Assembly (NCBI RefSeq): GCF_030209475.1
Contig: NZ_JARVRW010000002.1
Coordinates: 372,001-436,000, forward strand
Direction: 5' to 3'
Length of the DNA stretch: 64,000 nucleotides
Source: Microbacterium sp. lyk4-40-TSB-66
GTDB taxonomy: Bacteria > Actinomycetota > Actinomycetes > Actinomycetales > Microbacteriaceae
The notes beneath the pieces were generated by a model. That model searched no databases, was not told the origin of the DNA, and saw only the letters and a program-made list of their open reading frames with translations. This document shows positions 51,646-60,765 of this stretch, in pieces. Made by a program: the position numbers and the translations under genes. Within the stretch, counting starts at the first letter, position 1, and every line of letters starts with the position of its first letter.

Positions 51646-51680
51646 AAGGCGGGGTCGCCGGGAAAGCACGACCCCGCCTT
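51646..51680. terminator. bidirectional terminator between the PNPOx-fold gene and putA
   Basis: Perfect 12-bp stem AAGGCGGGGTCG / CGACCCCGCCTT, 11-base loop, 10 bases before the putA stop and about 100 after the PNPOx-fold stop. TTTC on the plus side and AAGGC symmetry allow use by both convergent genes. Confidence 0.85.
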
Positions 51681-51690
51681 TCTGCGGATG

Positions 51691-54600
51691 TCACCGCCCG
51701 ACGAGCGGAGGAACCGCGTACCGACGCGGCGTCCCGAAGCGGTGTGCCGTGATCGACACGGCCTGCTCGCGCAGGAACGGCAGCAGCTCGACCTCACCCG
51801 CGCGGGTGACCGCGCCGGCGTAGACCGCGAGCGAGGGAGAGCCCCCGGTGGCCCCGGCCACCGCGGCCGGTGAGCCACCGAGCAGCCGGACACGGCCGCC
51901 CGTCCGGGCGAGGCGCGTGGCGCGGCGCCCCCATTCCGCATCGTCCTCGACGGCGGCACGCACGCCGACGCCCTCGAGCCACGCCCGCACGGCCGGCGTC
52001 AGTTCGCGAGCGGCGCTGATCGTCACCGACGACCCCGCTCGCACCCCCGCCGCGACGACTCGCACCAGCGCCGCCTCCGACGCGTCCTCGATCCGCACGG
52101 TGACGGGCACCGCGGCGTAGCGCAGCACGTTCTGCTCCGACTCCAGCCCCGTGACGTCCCGGGCGAGCGAGAACTCCGAAGCCCAGGCTGCGGCGTCGCT
52201 GGACAGGGCGGATGCCAGCCACTCGCGATCCTTCGCGGGCACGGCCGCCGACGCCGGTGCGGTGAACGCGTCCGTGGACCGCGGCGCCGAGGTCTCGGCA
52301 TCCGCCCACGTCCCGAACCCGTACAGGTAGTGCGGACCGCCGGCCTTCGTCCCCGCACCCACCGCGGACTTCTTCCATCCGCCGAACGGCTGACGCTGCA
52401 CGATGGCACCCGTGGTGCCGCGGTTGACGTACACGTTTCCTGCTTCGATCCGCGCGAGCCATGTGTCGATTTCCGCCGTGTCGAGCGCGTGCAGTCCCGA
52501 GGTGAGGCCGTACTCGATGGCGTTGACGATGTCGATCGCCTCGTCGAGCGTCTCGGCGGTCATGATGCCGAGCACCGGACCGAAGTACTCCGTGCGGTGG
52601 AACTCGCTCCCCGGCTGCACACCCTCGCGGATGCCGGGGCGCCACAGCGTCCCGTCGTCGTCGAGGCGACGGGGCTCCACGACCCAGCGCTGACCGGGCT
52701 CGAGCGAGGTCAGGGCCGTCAGGAGCTTCCCCTGCGCCGGCTCGATGAGCGGACCCACGCGCGAGGCCTGATCCCACGGCATCCCCACCTCGAGCGAGGT
52801 GACCGCATCGACGAGCTGGTCGCGGAAGCGACGCGAGCGCGCGACCGAGCCGACGAGCACGACGAGGGATGCCGCCGAGCACTTCTGGCCCGCGTGGCCG
52901 AAGGCCGACATCGCGACGTCCTTCGCCGCGAGGTCGAGGTCGGCGCTGGGGGTCACGATCACGGCGTTCTTACCGCTCGTCTCGGCCAGCAGCGGCAGAT
53001 CGGGACGGAAGGAGCGGAACAGCTCGGCCGTCTCGTACGCGCCGGTCAACACGACCCGTTCGACGGCGGGGTGGGTGAGCAGCTGACGACCGAGGTCGTT
53101 CTCGGACACCTGCACGAGCTTCAGCACCTCGCGGGGCACGCCCGCCTCCCAGAGGGCCTCGACCATCACCGCGCCCGAGCGCTCGGCGAGGGCCGCCGGC
53201 TTGATGACCACGGCGGAACCGGCGGCGAGGGCGGCCAGAGTGGAGCCCGCGGGGATCGCGACGGGGAAGTTCCAGGGAGGGGTGACCACGGTCACCCCGA
53301 CGGGGGTGAACGTCGCGCCGTCGACGTCGTCGAGCGCGCGGGCCTGCTCGGCGTAGTAGTGGGCGAAGTCGATCGCCTCCGACACCTCGGGGTCGCTCTG
53401 CTCGAGGACCTTGCCGCACTCGGCCCCCATGACCTCGAGCAGATCGGCACGACGGGCCTCCAGCGCGTCGCCCGCGCGGTGCAGGATCTCGGCGCGCTTC
53501 GCCGCCCCCAGCTGTCGCCACCCCGCGGCGGCCGTCGCGGCATCCTGGATCAGCGTGTTCAGGGCGGCTTCGTCGGTCACGGTGTGCGCGGCGATGCTCG
53601 CCCGACCGAGGTCGGAGCGCTCCATCCGCGCGACGATCGCCTTCGCCCAGTCGCGGTTGGCCGCGATCGCGGGGTCGGAGTCGGGGGCGTTGTGGAAACC
53701 GTGCGTCGGCGCGGGCTCCGCCGCCGCGGTGCGGTCCTGCACGCGGTGGGAGGCGGGAACGCCCTCGGGCATGTCGGCGAGGGATGCCAGGAAGCGGTCG
53801 CGCTCGCGGGCGAACAGCGCCGCGTGCGTGTCGAGGTCGAACACCGCCGACATGAAGTTCTCGCTCGACGCGCCCTCTTCGAGGCGGCGGATGAGGTACG
53901 CGATCGCGACGTCGAACTCCCGGGGGTGCACGACCGGGGTGTACAGCAGGATCGCGCCGACCGTGCGGCGCACGACGGCCTGCTGCGCGGTGGCCATGCC
54001 GAGCAGCATCTCGACCTCGATGCCGCCCGTTACGCCCCGCCGCTCCGCGAGCAGCCACGCGAGGGCGACGTCGAACAGGTTGTGGCCGGCGACGCCGATC
54101 CGCACGTTCGCGGTGTGCTCGGGCCGCAGCGCGTAGTCGAGCACCGCCTTGTACGACGCGTCGGTCGCCTGCTTCGACGGCCAGGTCGCCAGCGGCCAGT
54201 CGTGCACGTCGGCATCCACGCGTTCCATCGGCAGGTTCGCACCCTTGACGACGCGCACCTTGATGGGCGCACCCCCGGATGCCACGCGACGGGCGGTCCA
54301 CTCCTGCAGGCGGATCATCGCGGCGAGGGCGTCGGGCAGGTAGGCCTGCAGCACGATGCCGGCCTCGACGCCGTCGAACTCGGGCTCGCCGAGCAGCGTC
54401 TCGAAGACCGCGAGGGTGAGGTCGAGATCCTTGAACTCCTCCATGTCGAGGTTGAGGAAGGTGCCCGTCTCTTTGGCCACGCGGTAGAGCGGGCGAAGCG
54501 CCGCGACGGCGTCGGCGACGGCCGCGTCGAAGGCCCACGGGGTGTGCGGCGCAACGGTGGACGACACCTTGATCGACACGTAGTCCACGTCGTCGCGCGC

Positions 54601-55176
54601 GAGGAGCTTGCGCGTTCCGGCGAGCCGGCGCGCGGCCTCCTTCTTGCCGAGGATCGCCTCACCGAGCAGGTTCACGTTGAGACGGATGCCGTCTCCCCGC
54701 CCGCGGATCGAGGTGATGGCGTCGCCGAGTTTGCGGTCGCTCGCGTCGACGATGAGGTGGCGCACCATCGAGCGCAGCGCCGTGCGGGCGGCGGGCACGA
54801 CGACCTGCGGGAGGATCGGCGCGGCGAAGGCGCCCAGGCGGATCGCGGCCTTCAGGTGCAGCGGCAGGAAGCCGGGGATGAGGGGGGTGAGGGCGGCGAG
54901 GTTGCGCGCGGCGACCCGAACGTCGTCGGGGCGCACGACGCCGTCGACGAAGCCCACGGTGAAGTCGAGGCCGTGCGGGTCGCGCAGCACACCGGCCAGG
55001 CGCTCGGCGGAGACGTCGACCGGCTCCTCGCGGCTCTCGGCGAGCCAGCGCCGTACGAGCGCGATCGCCTCGTCTGCCAGCTCGGCGGGCGAGACCAGCT
55101 GTGCGGGCTGGGCGGGCTGGGCGGGCTGGGCGGCGTCCGCCGGAACGGCGGTGGTGTGCTGGTCAGTGAGCGACAT
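51691..55176 (-). CDS. putA: bifunctional proline dehydrogenase / delta-1-pyrroline-5-carboxylate dehydrogenase
   Basis: 1161 residues. Residues about 100-480 form the FAD-dependent PRODH barrel ('GLDFTVGFVDGVVRPDDVRVAARNL', 'LNVNLLGEAILGKKEA', 'ALDYALRPEHTANVRIGVAGHNLFD'). From about 520 an ALDH domain carries 'VTPPWNFPVAIPAGST', the Glu of 'LAETSGKNAV' and catalytic Cys766 in 'GHAGQKCSAASLVV'. It oxidises proline to glutamate by channelling. No N-terminal DNA-binding domain, unlike enterobacterial PutA; a divergent LysR gene may regulate it. The start at 55176 has GAGGAAGGATC upstream; residues 16-27 are an AQP repeat. Confidence 0.96.
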   Translation of the reverse strand: MSLTDQHTTAVPADAAQPAQPAQPAQLVSPAELADEAIALVRRWLAESREEPVDVSAERLAGVLRDPHGLDFTVGFVDGVVRPDDVRVAARNLAALTPLIPGFLPLHLKAAIRLGAFAAPILPQVVVPAARTALRSMVRHLIVDASDRKLGDAITSIRGRGDGIRLNVNLLGEAILGKKEAARRLAGTRKLLARDDVDYVSIKVSSTVAPHTPWAFDAAVADAVAALRPLYRVAKETGTFLNLDMEEFKDLDLTLAVFETLLGEPEFDGVEAGIVLQAYLPDALAAMIRLQEWTARRVASGGAPIKVRVVKGANLPMERVDADVHDWPLATWPSKQATDASYKAVLDYALRPEHTANVRIGVAGHNLFDVALAWLLAERRGVTGGIEVEMLLGMATAQQAVVRRTVGAILLYTPVVHPREFDVAIAYLIRRLEEGASSENFMSAVFDLDTHAALFARERDRFLASLADMPEGVPASHRVQDRTAAAEPAPTHGFHNAPDSDPAIAANRDWAKAIVARMERSDLGRASIAAHTVTDEAALNTLIQDAATAAAGWRQLGAAKRAEILHRAGDALEARRADLLEVMGAECGKVLEQSDPEVSEAIDFAHYYAEQARALDDVDGATFTPVGVTVVTPPWNFPVAIPAGSTLAALAAGSAVVIKPAALAERSGAVMVEALWEAGVPREVLKLVQVSENDLGRQLLTHPAVERVVLTGAYETAELFRSFRPDLPLLAETSGKNAVIVTPSADLDLAAKDVAMSAFGHAGQKCSAASLVVLVGSVARSRRFRDQLVDAVTSLEVGMPWDQASRVGPLIEPAQGKLLTALTSLEPGQRWVVEPRRLDDDGTLWRPGIREGVQPGSEFHRTEYFGPVLGIMTAETLDEAIDIVNAIEYGLTSGLHALDTAEIDTWLARIEAGNVYVNRGTTGAIVQRQPFGGWKKSAVGAGTKAGGPHYLYGFGTWADAETSAPRSTDAFTAPASAAVPAKDREWLASALSSDAAAWASEFSLARDVTGLESEQNVLRYAAVPVTVRIEDASEAALVRVVAAGVRAGSSVTISAARELTPAVRAWLEGVGVRAAVEDDAEWGRRATRLARTGGRVRLLGGSPAAVAGATGGSPSLAVYAGAVTRAGEVELLPFLREQAVSITAHRFGTPRRYAVPPLVGR

Positions 55177-55275
55177 GGCGATCCTTCCTCGGATGACCTC
55201 AGCATGCGGCCCTCTTCCCGTCAGGAAAAGCGATGATTGATGACGGGTTATGTTCGACAGAACCGAAGGGATGTC

Positions 55276-56178
55276 ATGTTCGATCTCCGCCGACTCCGGC
55301 TGCTGCACGAGCTGTCGATGCGCGGCACCCTGGCCGCCGTCGCCGACGCCCTCTCGTACAGTCCGTCGACCATCTCGCAGCAACTCTCGCTGCTCGAGCG
55401 CGAGGCCGGCGTGCCCCTCCTCGAACCCGACGGGCGACGCCTGCGACTGACGGCCCAGGGCGCCGCCCTCGCCGCGCACGCCGCGCGCATGCTCGACGCC
55501 GACGAGGCGGCGCGCGCCGAGCTCGAGCGCCTCCGTCCCTCCCTCGCGCCGGTGCGCGTCGCGGTGATGCAGTCCGCCGCCCACGGCCTCCTCCCCCGCG
55601 CCCTCGACGCGCTCGCCGAGAGCGAGCCGCAGCTGCGCATCGAGGTGGCCGAGCTCGCTCCGGAGGAGGGGTTGTTCGAGGTCGCGGCGCGCGGCTTCGA
55701 CCTCGCCGTCGCCGAGCAGTACCCCGGTCACACGCGCGAGCACCGCGACGGCATCGAGCGCAGCCTGCTCGGGCGGGATGCCATCCGCCTCGCCGTCGCC
55801 CACGGCGATCCCGCCGAGAGCCTCGCCGACCTCCGCGGGCGCGCGTGGGTGATGGAGCCCGTGGGCACGGCCGCCCGGCAGTGGGCGACCCAGCAGTGTC
55901 GCGCCGCGGGCTTCGAACCCGACGTGCGCTTCGAGATGGCCGACCTGACCGCGCACGTGCGGCTCGTGGCATCCGGGCACGCGGTCGGCATGATCCCCGA
56001 CCTCGTCTTCGCCGGCGACACTCCGCGGGTCCGCCTGGTGGACCTGCCGGGCGAACCACGCCGCGAGGTGTTCACGGCCGTGCGCCGCGGAACGGCCGAC
56101 CGCCCCGGCGTACGCGCGGTGCGCGGAGCACTGCAGGTGGCGTACGACCGGGGCGGTCGGGAGGCGGGTCGGCGGTGA
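55276..56178 (+). CDS. LysR-family transcriptional regulator
   Basis: 300 residues. The HTH 'LSMRGTLAAVADALSYSPSTISQQLSLLEREAGVPLLEPDGRRLRL' is LysR-type, with an effector-binding domain following. ATG 55276 gives the usual N-terminus ('FDLRRLRLLHEL'). It is divergent from putA across 99 bases, so proline-responsive control of putA is the natural inference. The subgroup resembles regulators of proline or amino-acid catabolic genes, not ArgP. Confidence 0.9.
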   Translation: MFDLRRLRLLHELSMRGTLAAVADALSYSPSTISQQLSLLEREAGVPLLEPDGRRLRLTAQGAALAAHAARMLDADEAARAELERLRPSLAPVRVAVMQSAAHGLLPRALDALAESEPQLRIEVAELAPEEGLFEVAARGFDLAVAEQYPGHTREHRDGIERSLLGRDAIRLAVAHGDPAESLADLRGRAWVMEPVGTAARQWATQQCRAAGFEPDVRFEMADLTAHVRLVASGHAVGMIPDLVFAGDTPRVRLVDLPGEPRREVFTAVRRGTADRPGVRAVRGALQVAYDRGGREAGRR

Positions 56179-56202
56179 CGAGTTCTCGCAGAGCGGCACC
56201 TC

Positions 56203-56233
56203 CCTCGCAGATTCGGCGCGCGAATCTGCGAGG
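56203..56233. terminator. perfect 13-bp hairpin
   Basis: CCTCGCAGATTCG / CGAATCTGCGAGG with loop GCGCG, 25 bases after the LysR stop and about 100 before the convergent aztD stop. It probably terminates both convergent genes. A further partial copy of the stem (GCGAAGCTGCGAG) follows. Confidence 0.75.
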
Positions 56234-56281
56234 AAGGCGCGAAGCTGCGAGCAGCGTCCCTCGTGACGGGTGTCGAGCGCC

Positions 56282-56357
56282 CGCGTCAGTGGGTGAGCGC
56301 GATCTCGTCCCGCGTCAGCGCGATCTCGCCCCGCGTCAGTGGGTGAGCGCGATCTCG
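56282..56357. repeat. duplicated 3' end of aztD
   Basis: A 26-bp block (CGCGTCAGTGGGTGAGCGCG + ATCTCG) that contains the aztD stop and final codons at 56332-56357 recurs identically at 56282-56307, with a shortened version at 56311-56328. It looks like local tandem duplication just beyond the stop codon. Confidence 0.9.
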
Positions 56358-57559
56358 TTGGGCGTCTGCTCCAGCGTGACGCTCTTCACGACCTCGCCGG
56401 TGGTGAGGTCGACCGCGTGCACGGCGTTCTTCGCGGGCTCGGTGACGTAGGCGATGTCGCCCGCCACCTTGATCGCGGGGTGGGCGTCCTGCCACTCGGT
56501 CGGGCCCTCCCACGCGCCGATCACGGGGTACGACGCGGTGAGCTCGCCCGAGGCCGGATCGAGCACGTGGATCGAGCCGTCGGTGGCGAGGAGGTAGCCG
56601 AGGTCGCCGGGACCGCGAGCAATGTCGCGGAAGGTGTACTCCACGCCCTCGGGAAGGTCGATCACCCGCTGGGTCTTCGCCGAGGTGTCGATGAGCGCGA
56701 CGCGGTGCAGCAGGTAGCCCTCGGCATCCCGGTCGTCCTTGTAGTCGCCGACGACGAGGGCGCTGTCGTCGCTGACGTAGGCGTTGCCCATGCGGCCGTA
56801 GGGCTGGTCGGGCGCGGTGAGCTTGGTGAACGTGCCCGCGTCGTAGACGAGCGCGCCGTCCTCGCAACCGAACACGACGACCTCGTCCTTCGCGGTGCCC
56901 TCTCCGTGCACGCCGGGGCAGTCGCTGCTCTGGGCGATGGTCGCGCCTGATTCGTCCTGCGCGACGACGCCGTTGCGGCCGTCGGCGTTGCCCACCGTGG
57001 TGAGGAAGGTCCCGTCCTCGAGCACGATCGACACGCCGTGGTGCGCCTCGACGCCGGGGATGGTCTCGACCGCGGGCAGTTCGTCGGTGGATGCCAGCAG
57101 GGCATCGGTGTCGAAGATGGTCGAGTCGCTCGTGCCGTCGGCGTACAGCACCGTGGTGCCGCCGTGCGTGACGACGTGGCCGGGCTTGGCGGCTGCGAAC
57201 ACGAGGTCGGTGAGCTGCGGCTCGATGCCCGGGGCTCCGGCATCCAGAACCTGGAAGCCCTCGCTCGTGGTGACCATGATGTGGCGGCCGTCACCGGCGG
57301 AGTTCAGGCGGGTGAACTCCTCCGACGTGAAGTCGCCGAGGGTCTCGAGGCTCTGACCGTCGAGCACGACGACCCCGCCGGGGTACGACAGGGCGACGCG
57401 GGTGGCGTCGTCGCCCGCGGAGGGGGCGTCGGAGGCGGGAGCGGCCGAGCCGGTTCCGGCGCCACCGGCGCAGGCCGAGAGGCCGACCGTGGCCCCGACC
57501 GCGAGGGCGAGCAGGCCCGCGCGACGGAGGTGATCCGCGCGGAAGGTGGAACTGCGCAT
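56336..57559 (-). CDS. aztD: AztD-like zinc metallochaperone lipoprotein (first copy)
   Basis: 407 residues. A lipoprotein signal ends 'GLSACAGG' with the lipobox cysteine. The mature protein is a beta-propeller-like repeat protein: recurring 'YPGGVVVLDGQSLETLGDF', 'VDLTTGEVVKSV'. AztD hands zinc to the substrate-binding protein AztC in Paracoccus and actinobacteria. It lies directly downstream of aztC, with an 86-base gap. A short His pair ('VEAHHG') is the only obvious metal-binding spot. Confidence 0.82.
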   Translation of the reverse strand: MRSSTFRADHLRRAGLLALAVGATVGLSACAGGAGTGSAAPASDAPSAGDDATRVALSYPGGVVVLDGQSLETLGDFTSEEFTRLNSAGDGRHIMVTTSEGFQVLDAGAPGIEPQLTDLVFAAAKPGHVVTHGGTTVLYADGTSDSTIFDTDALLASTDELPAVETIPGVEAHHGVSIVLEDGTFLTTVGNADGRNGVVAQDESGATIAQSSDCPGVHGEGTAKDEVVVFGCEDGALVYDAGTFTKLTAPDQPYGRMGNAYVSDDSALVVGDYKDDRDAEGYLLHRVALIDTSAKTQRVIDLPEGVEYTFRDIARGPGDLGYLLATDGSIHVLDPASGELTASYPVIGAWEGPTEWQDAHPAIKVAGDIAYVTEPAKNAVHAVDLTTGEVVKSVTLEQTPNEIALTH

Positions 57560-57645
57560 GTGGTTCTCTTTCTGGGTGAGGACCCGCGAGGGTCCGGGGA
57601 TGACGCGGCGACGAGGTGCGCCGAGTCGGGGCTCTGGGGTCGGTG

Positions 57646-58614
57646 TCAGGGGGCGAGACCGGAACGGATGCGCTCGGTGTTGACGCGCATCATGGTGAGG
57701 TAGTCGGGCGCTCCGCCGTCGGCGTCGGTGAGCGACTCGGTGAACAGTTCGGTCACGGCGACCTGCCGGTCCGCCTCGTCCGCGAGCGCCCGCACGAGCC
57801 GGTCGGGCGACGACGACTCCGCGAAGACGGTCGGCACACCGGCCTTGTCGATCGCCGCCACGAGGTCGGCGAGATCGCTCGTGCTGGGCGCGGCCAGGGT
57901 CGTGCCGCCGGGGATGACGGCCCCCACCAGACGGAAGCCGAAGCGGTCGGCGAGGTAGCCGAAGACGTGGTGGTTGGTCACGAGCGCGCGCCGCTCCGCC
58001 GGGATCGCGGCGAAGGAGGCGGTCATCTCGGCATCCAGCTCCGTGAGCTCAGCGCGGTACGCGGCGGCGCGGTCGGCGATGGCCCCCGCCGCATCGCCCC
58101 CGCCCACGCTCTCGAGGACCGGGGTCAGGGCGTCGACGACCGCGATCATCTGCGCGGGATCCGTCCAGAAGTGCGGATCGTCGGCGCCCTCGGCATCGGT
58201 CGAGGTGTACGGCAGCACGGTGACGGCGTCTTCCGCGACGAAGGTGCGCACCCCCTCGGATGCCGCAGCATCGAGGTGCTGCTGCAACCCCTCTTCGAGG
58301 CCCATGCCGTTGGCGACGAGCAGGTCGGCGGAGCGCATGCGGGCGGCCTCGGCGGCGGAGATCTCGAACGAGTGCGGATCGGCGCCGGGACGCATCAGCG
58401 TCACCACTTCGACGTCGTCGCCGACGAGGTTCGATACGACGTCGCCCAGGATGTTCGTCGTCACCACGACGAGGGGGCGATCGGATGCCGCTCCGCCCGA
58501 GCATGCGGTGAGGACGAGCACCGCAGCGGCGAGCGTGGCGGTCAGGAGTTTCCGCAAGGGTCGCGGCCCCGCGGCGGCCAGGGAGAGCGGCGTCCGCGCC
58601 GGAGTCTGCCTCAT
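57646..58614 (-). CDS. aztC: zinc ABC transporter substrate-binding lipoprotein
   Basis: 322 residues. The signal peptide ends in the lipobox 'VLVLTACSGG'. It is a cluster A-I metal-binding protein: His in 'GADPHSFEISAAE', a His in 'DDPHFWTDPAQM', His in 'NHHVFGYLADRFGF' and an acidic 'AESSSPDRL' near the C-terminus. This set is typical of zinc (ZnuA/AztC) proteins. It starts 3 bases after the stop of the upstream AztD-like gene, so translation is coupled. Confidence 0.9.
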   Translation of the reverse strand: MRQTPARTPLSLAAAGPRPLRKLLTATLAAAVLVLTACSGGAASDRPLVVVTTNILGDVVSNLVGDDVEVVTLMRPGADPHSFEISAAEAARMRSADLLVANGMGLEEGLQQHLDAAASEGVRTFVAEDAVTVLPYTSTDAEGADDPHFWTDPAQMIAVVDALTPVLESVGGGDAAGAIADRAAAYRAELTELDAEMTASFAAIPAERRALVTNHHVFGYLADRFGFRLVGAVIPGGTTLAAPSTSDLADLVAAIDKAGVPTVFAESSSPDRLVRALADEADRQVAVTELFTESLTDADGGAPDYLTMMRVNTERIRSGLAP

Positions 58615-58617
58615 GGG

Positions 58618-59841
58618 TCAGCGCCCCGTCTCGGCCGCGAACAGCGGCGTCCGCTCGGGCGTGAACACGCGGGCGACGCGCGCGTCGTCGGCGAAGTCGA
58701 GCTCCCACAGAAGGCCTTCGGCCGGCCCGCTGAGGTAGGCGCGCTGCTGGTCGGCGATGAGCGCGACCGGCTGCCCGTCTGCCAGGCTCGCGCCCACGAG
58801 AGCGGCGGTGGACGCACGCAGCGCACCGGTCTCGCCGTCGAGCACCAGCACCCGACCGTCCGCGGTGAGGGCCAGCAGGTTCGCATCCCTGTCGTCGACC
58901 GCCGTGGCCTGCACGACCGGCTCGGGCGTCGGCAGAAGCGTCCACGACTTCTCTCGCGTGTCGAGCATCCACACCCCGACCCCTTCGGCGACCGCGGCGA
59001 CCGTCGGCCGCCCCTCGCGGTTCGCGAAAGCGGTGGCGCGGGGCGCGGTCGTGCCCGCGGGATAGGGGATGCGCTCGACGGCCGGGCGCTCGTCGGCCAC
59101 GGTGACGAGGAGGGCGGCGTCCTGGCACCCGATCACCGCTCCGACACGGGTGGTGATGGTGCCGGCGGGGTCCGCGCAGGCGACGGGCTCGCCGACCGTC
59201 GAGCCGTCGCGCGCGTGCAGCGTCACCTCGCCACCGGCCGCGACCGCGGCGTACGAACCCGCGGGCACGACCAGCCCCGCGCCGGGAACGCTCGGCAGCC
59301 GGAACGTCTCGACGATCTCTCCCGTCGACAGCGCCTCGGTGTCGAGGAGCACGGCCTCCCCCGATTGCGGGAAGAAGAGCCCCGTGCCGCCGGTGGTCGA
59401 CGAGTTCGACGTCGCTATGACGGCGACCCCGTCTCCCTCGACATCGCCGACGATGCGCGATTCGGCGCGGTAGTAGTGGAAGTGGTCGACGTGATCCCAG
59501 GTCCACACACCGCTGTCGACGATGGACACCCCCGCCTCATCGGCCGCGAAGAGGTATCGCCCGTCCGAATGCATGGACCGCGGAGCGCGCACCGTTCCGA
59601 GATCGGCCGTGGTCTCCTCGAGCAGGTCGAGGTGCGAGACGCGTCCCTCACCGTCGATCGAGGTGAGGCCGACGGCGGGTTCGGCGAGTTCCGCGGCGCC
59701 GGCGATCTCACCGTGGGTGTCGGCCGTGGGATCGGTGGGTGCGTCGACGGCGGGGGACGCGGGGGCGGCGCAGCCGGCGAGGGCGATCAGCAGCAGGGCC
59801 CCGAGAGGGGCGAGCCGCCGAGGGGAAGCGGGGTGGGGCAT
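58618..59841 (-). CDS. AztD-like metallochaperone lipoprotein (second copy)
   Basis: 407 residues, a paralogue of the protein at 56336-57559. Lipobox 'LLLIALAGCAAP', beta-propeller repeats, and a striking histidine patch 'WTWDHVDHFHYYRAE' near residues 110-125 in the N-terminal third, a plausible zinc site that the other copy lacks. It is between aztB and aztC. Gene duplication with division of roles (metal capture versus delivery) is possible. Confidence 0.78.
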   Translation of the reverse strand: MPHPASPRRLAPLGALLLIALAGCAAPASPAVDAPTDPTADTHGEIAGAAELAEPAVGLTSIDGEGRVSHLDLLEETTADLGTVRAPRSMHSDGRYLFAADEAGVSIVDSGVWTWDHVDHFHYYRAESRIVGDVEGDGVAVIATSNSSTTGGTGLFFPQSGEAVLLDTEALSTGEIVETFRLPSVPGAGLVVPAGSYAAVAAGGEVTLHARDGSTVGEPVACADPAGTITTRVGAVIGCQDAALLVTVADERPAVERIPYPAGTTAPRATAFANREGRPTVAAVAEGVGVWMLDTREKSWTLLPTPEPVVQATAVDDRDANLLALTADGRVLVLDGETGALRASTAALVGASLADGQPVALIADQQRAYLSGPAEGLLWELDFADDARVARVFTPERTPLFAAETGR

Positions 59842-59855
59842 GAGGACTTTCCAGG

Positions 59856-60710
59856 TCAGACGGGAAGAAGGACGGGGGATGCCACGCGGCGGCGAACGGC
59901 ATCGCGGCCGGCGCGCAGGGCCCACGAGACGCCGGCCGAACCGATCGCGGTGGCCGCGATCGTCGCGCCGGCGGCGGTCGCCGCGTGCCACGAGATGAGG
60001 AGTCCTGCCGCGACGGCGGCCGCTCCGATGGCCGCGGCGAGCACCATGGTGGTGGGGATGCGGTGGGTCCATCGGCGCGCGGCGACCGCCGGGGCGACGA
60101 GCAGCCCGACCACCAGCAGGGATCCGACGGCCTGGTACGACGCGACGACCGCGAGGGTCACGAGACCGACCAGCACCGTCTGCGCGACGCGTGGGCGCAG
60201 ACCCAGCACGAGCGCGACGCGCTCGTCGATCGCGAGGGCGACGAGCGGGCGGTGCGCCGCCACGGCCGCGGTGAGGCCGACGACGACGGCGACGGCGAGG
60301 ACGACGAGGTCGCCCACCCCGACGGCGAGGATGTCACCGAACAGGATGGCCGTGGTATCCGTCGCGAAGCTCCCGGCGTGCGAGATGACGATGACGCCGA
60401 GCGCGAGCATGCCGACGAACAGCAGGCCGATGCTCGTGTCGTACGACAGCTTCGCCCGCCGCTGCAGAGCCCCGATGCCAAGGCTCATGACCACCGCGCT
60501 CACCGCGGCACCGAGCAGCACCGGCAGGCCCATCACCGTCGAGAGCGCGACGCCGGGGAGCATGCCGTGCGCCAGCGCCTCCCCGAGGAACGCCATCCCC
60601 CGGACGACCACCCAGGTGCCGGCGACCGCGCACAGGATCGCCACGAGGACACCCCCGAGAAGCGCACGCTGCACGAACTCGAGGGAGAAGGGATCGGTGA
60701 GCCAGGACAC
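59856..60710 (-). CDS. aztB: zinc ABC transporter permease
   Basis: 284 residues, ABC-3 family permease with about eight helices: 'RALLGGVLVAILCAVAGTWVVVRGMAFLGEALAHGMLPGVAL' and 'FGDILAVGVGDLVVLAVAVVVGL' are the family signatures. GTG 60710 is chosen over TTG 60731 because a -35 TTGAGA and -10 TACGGT (17-base spacing) place the transcript start at about the GTG, a leaderless arrangement. First gene of the minus-strand azt operon. Confidence 0.9.
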   Translation of the reverse strand: MSWLTDPFSLEFVQRALLGGVLVAILCAVAGTWVVVRGMAFLGEALAHGMLPGVALSTVMGLPVLLGAAVSAVVMSLGIGALQRRAKLSYDTSIGLLFVGMLALGVIVISHAGSFATDTTAILFGDILAVGVGDLVVLAVAVVVGLTAAVAAHRPLVALAIDERVALVLGLRPRVAQTVLVGLVTLAVVASYQAVGSLLVVGLLVAPAVAARRWTHRIPTTMVLAAAIGAAAVAAGLLISWHAATAAGATIAATAIGSAGVSWALRAGRDAVRRRVASPVLLPV

Positions 60711-60731
60711 GTTGCCCGACCGTAGCGACAA

Positions 60732-60746
60732 TGAGAATGATTCTCA
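60732..60746. promoter_or_regulatory. Zur box
   Basis: TGAGAATGATTCTCA, a perfect 15-base palindrome matching actinobacterial Zur operators (TGAAAATGATTTTCA-like), centred in the divergent region between aztB and aztA. It overlaps the -35 (60742-60747) of the aztB promoter and lies just upstream of the TATGAT -10 (60753-60758) of aztA. Zinc-replete Zur would repress both. Confidence 0.88.
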
Positions 60747-60765
60747 AACTCGTATGATGGATGCC

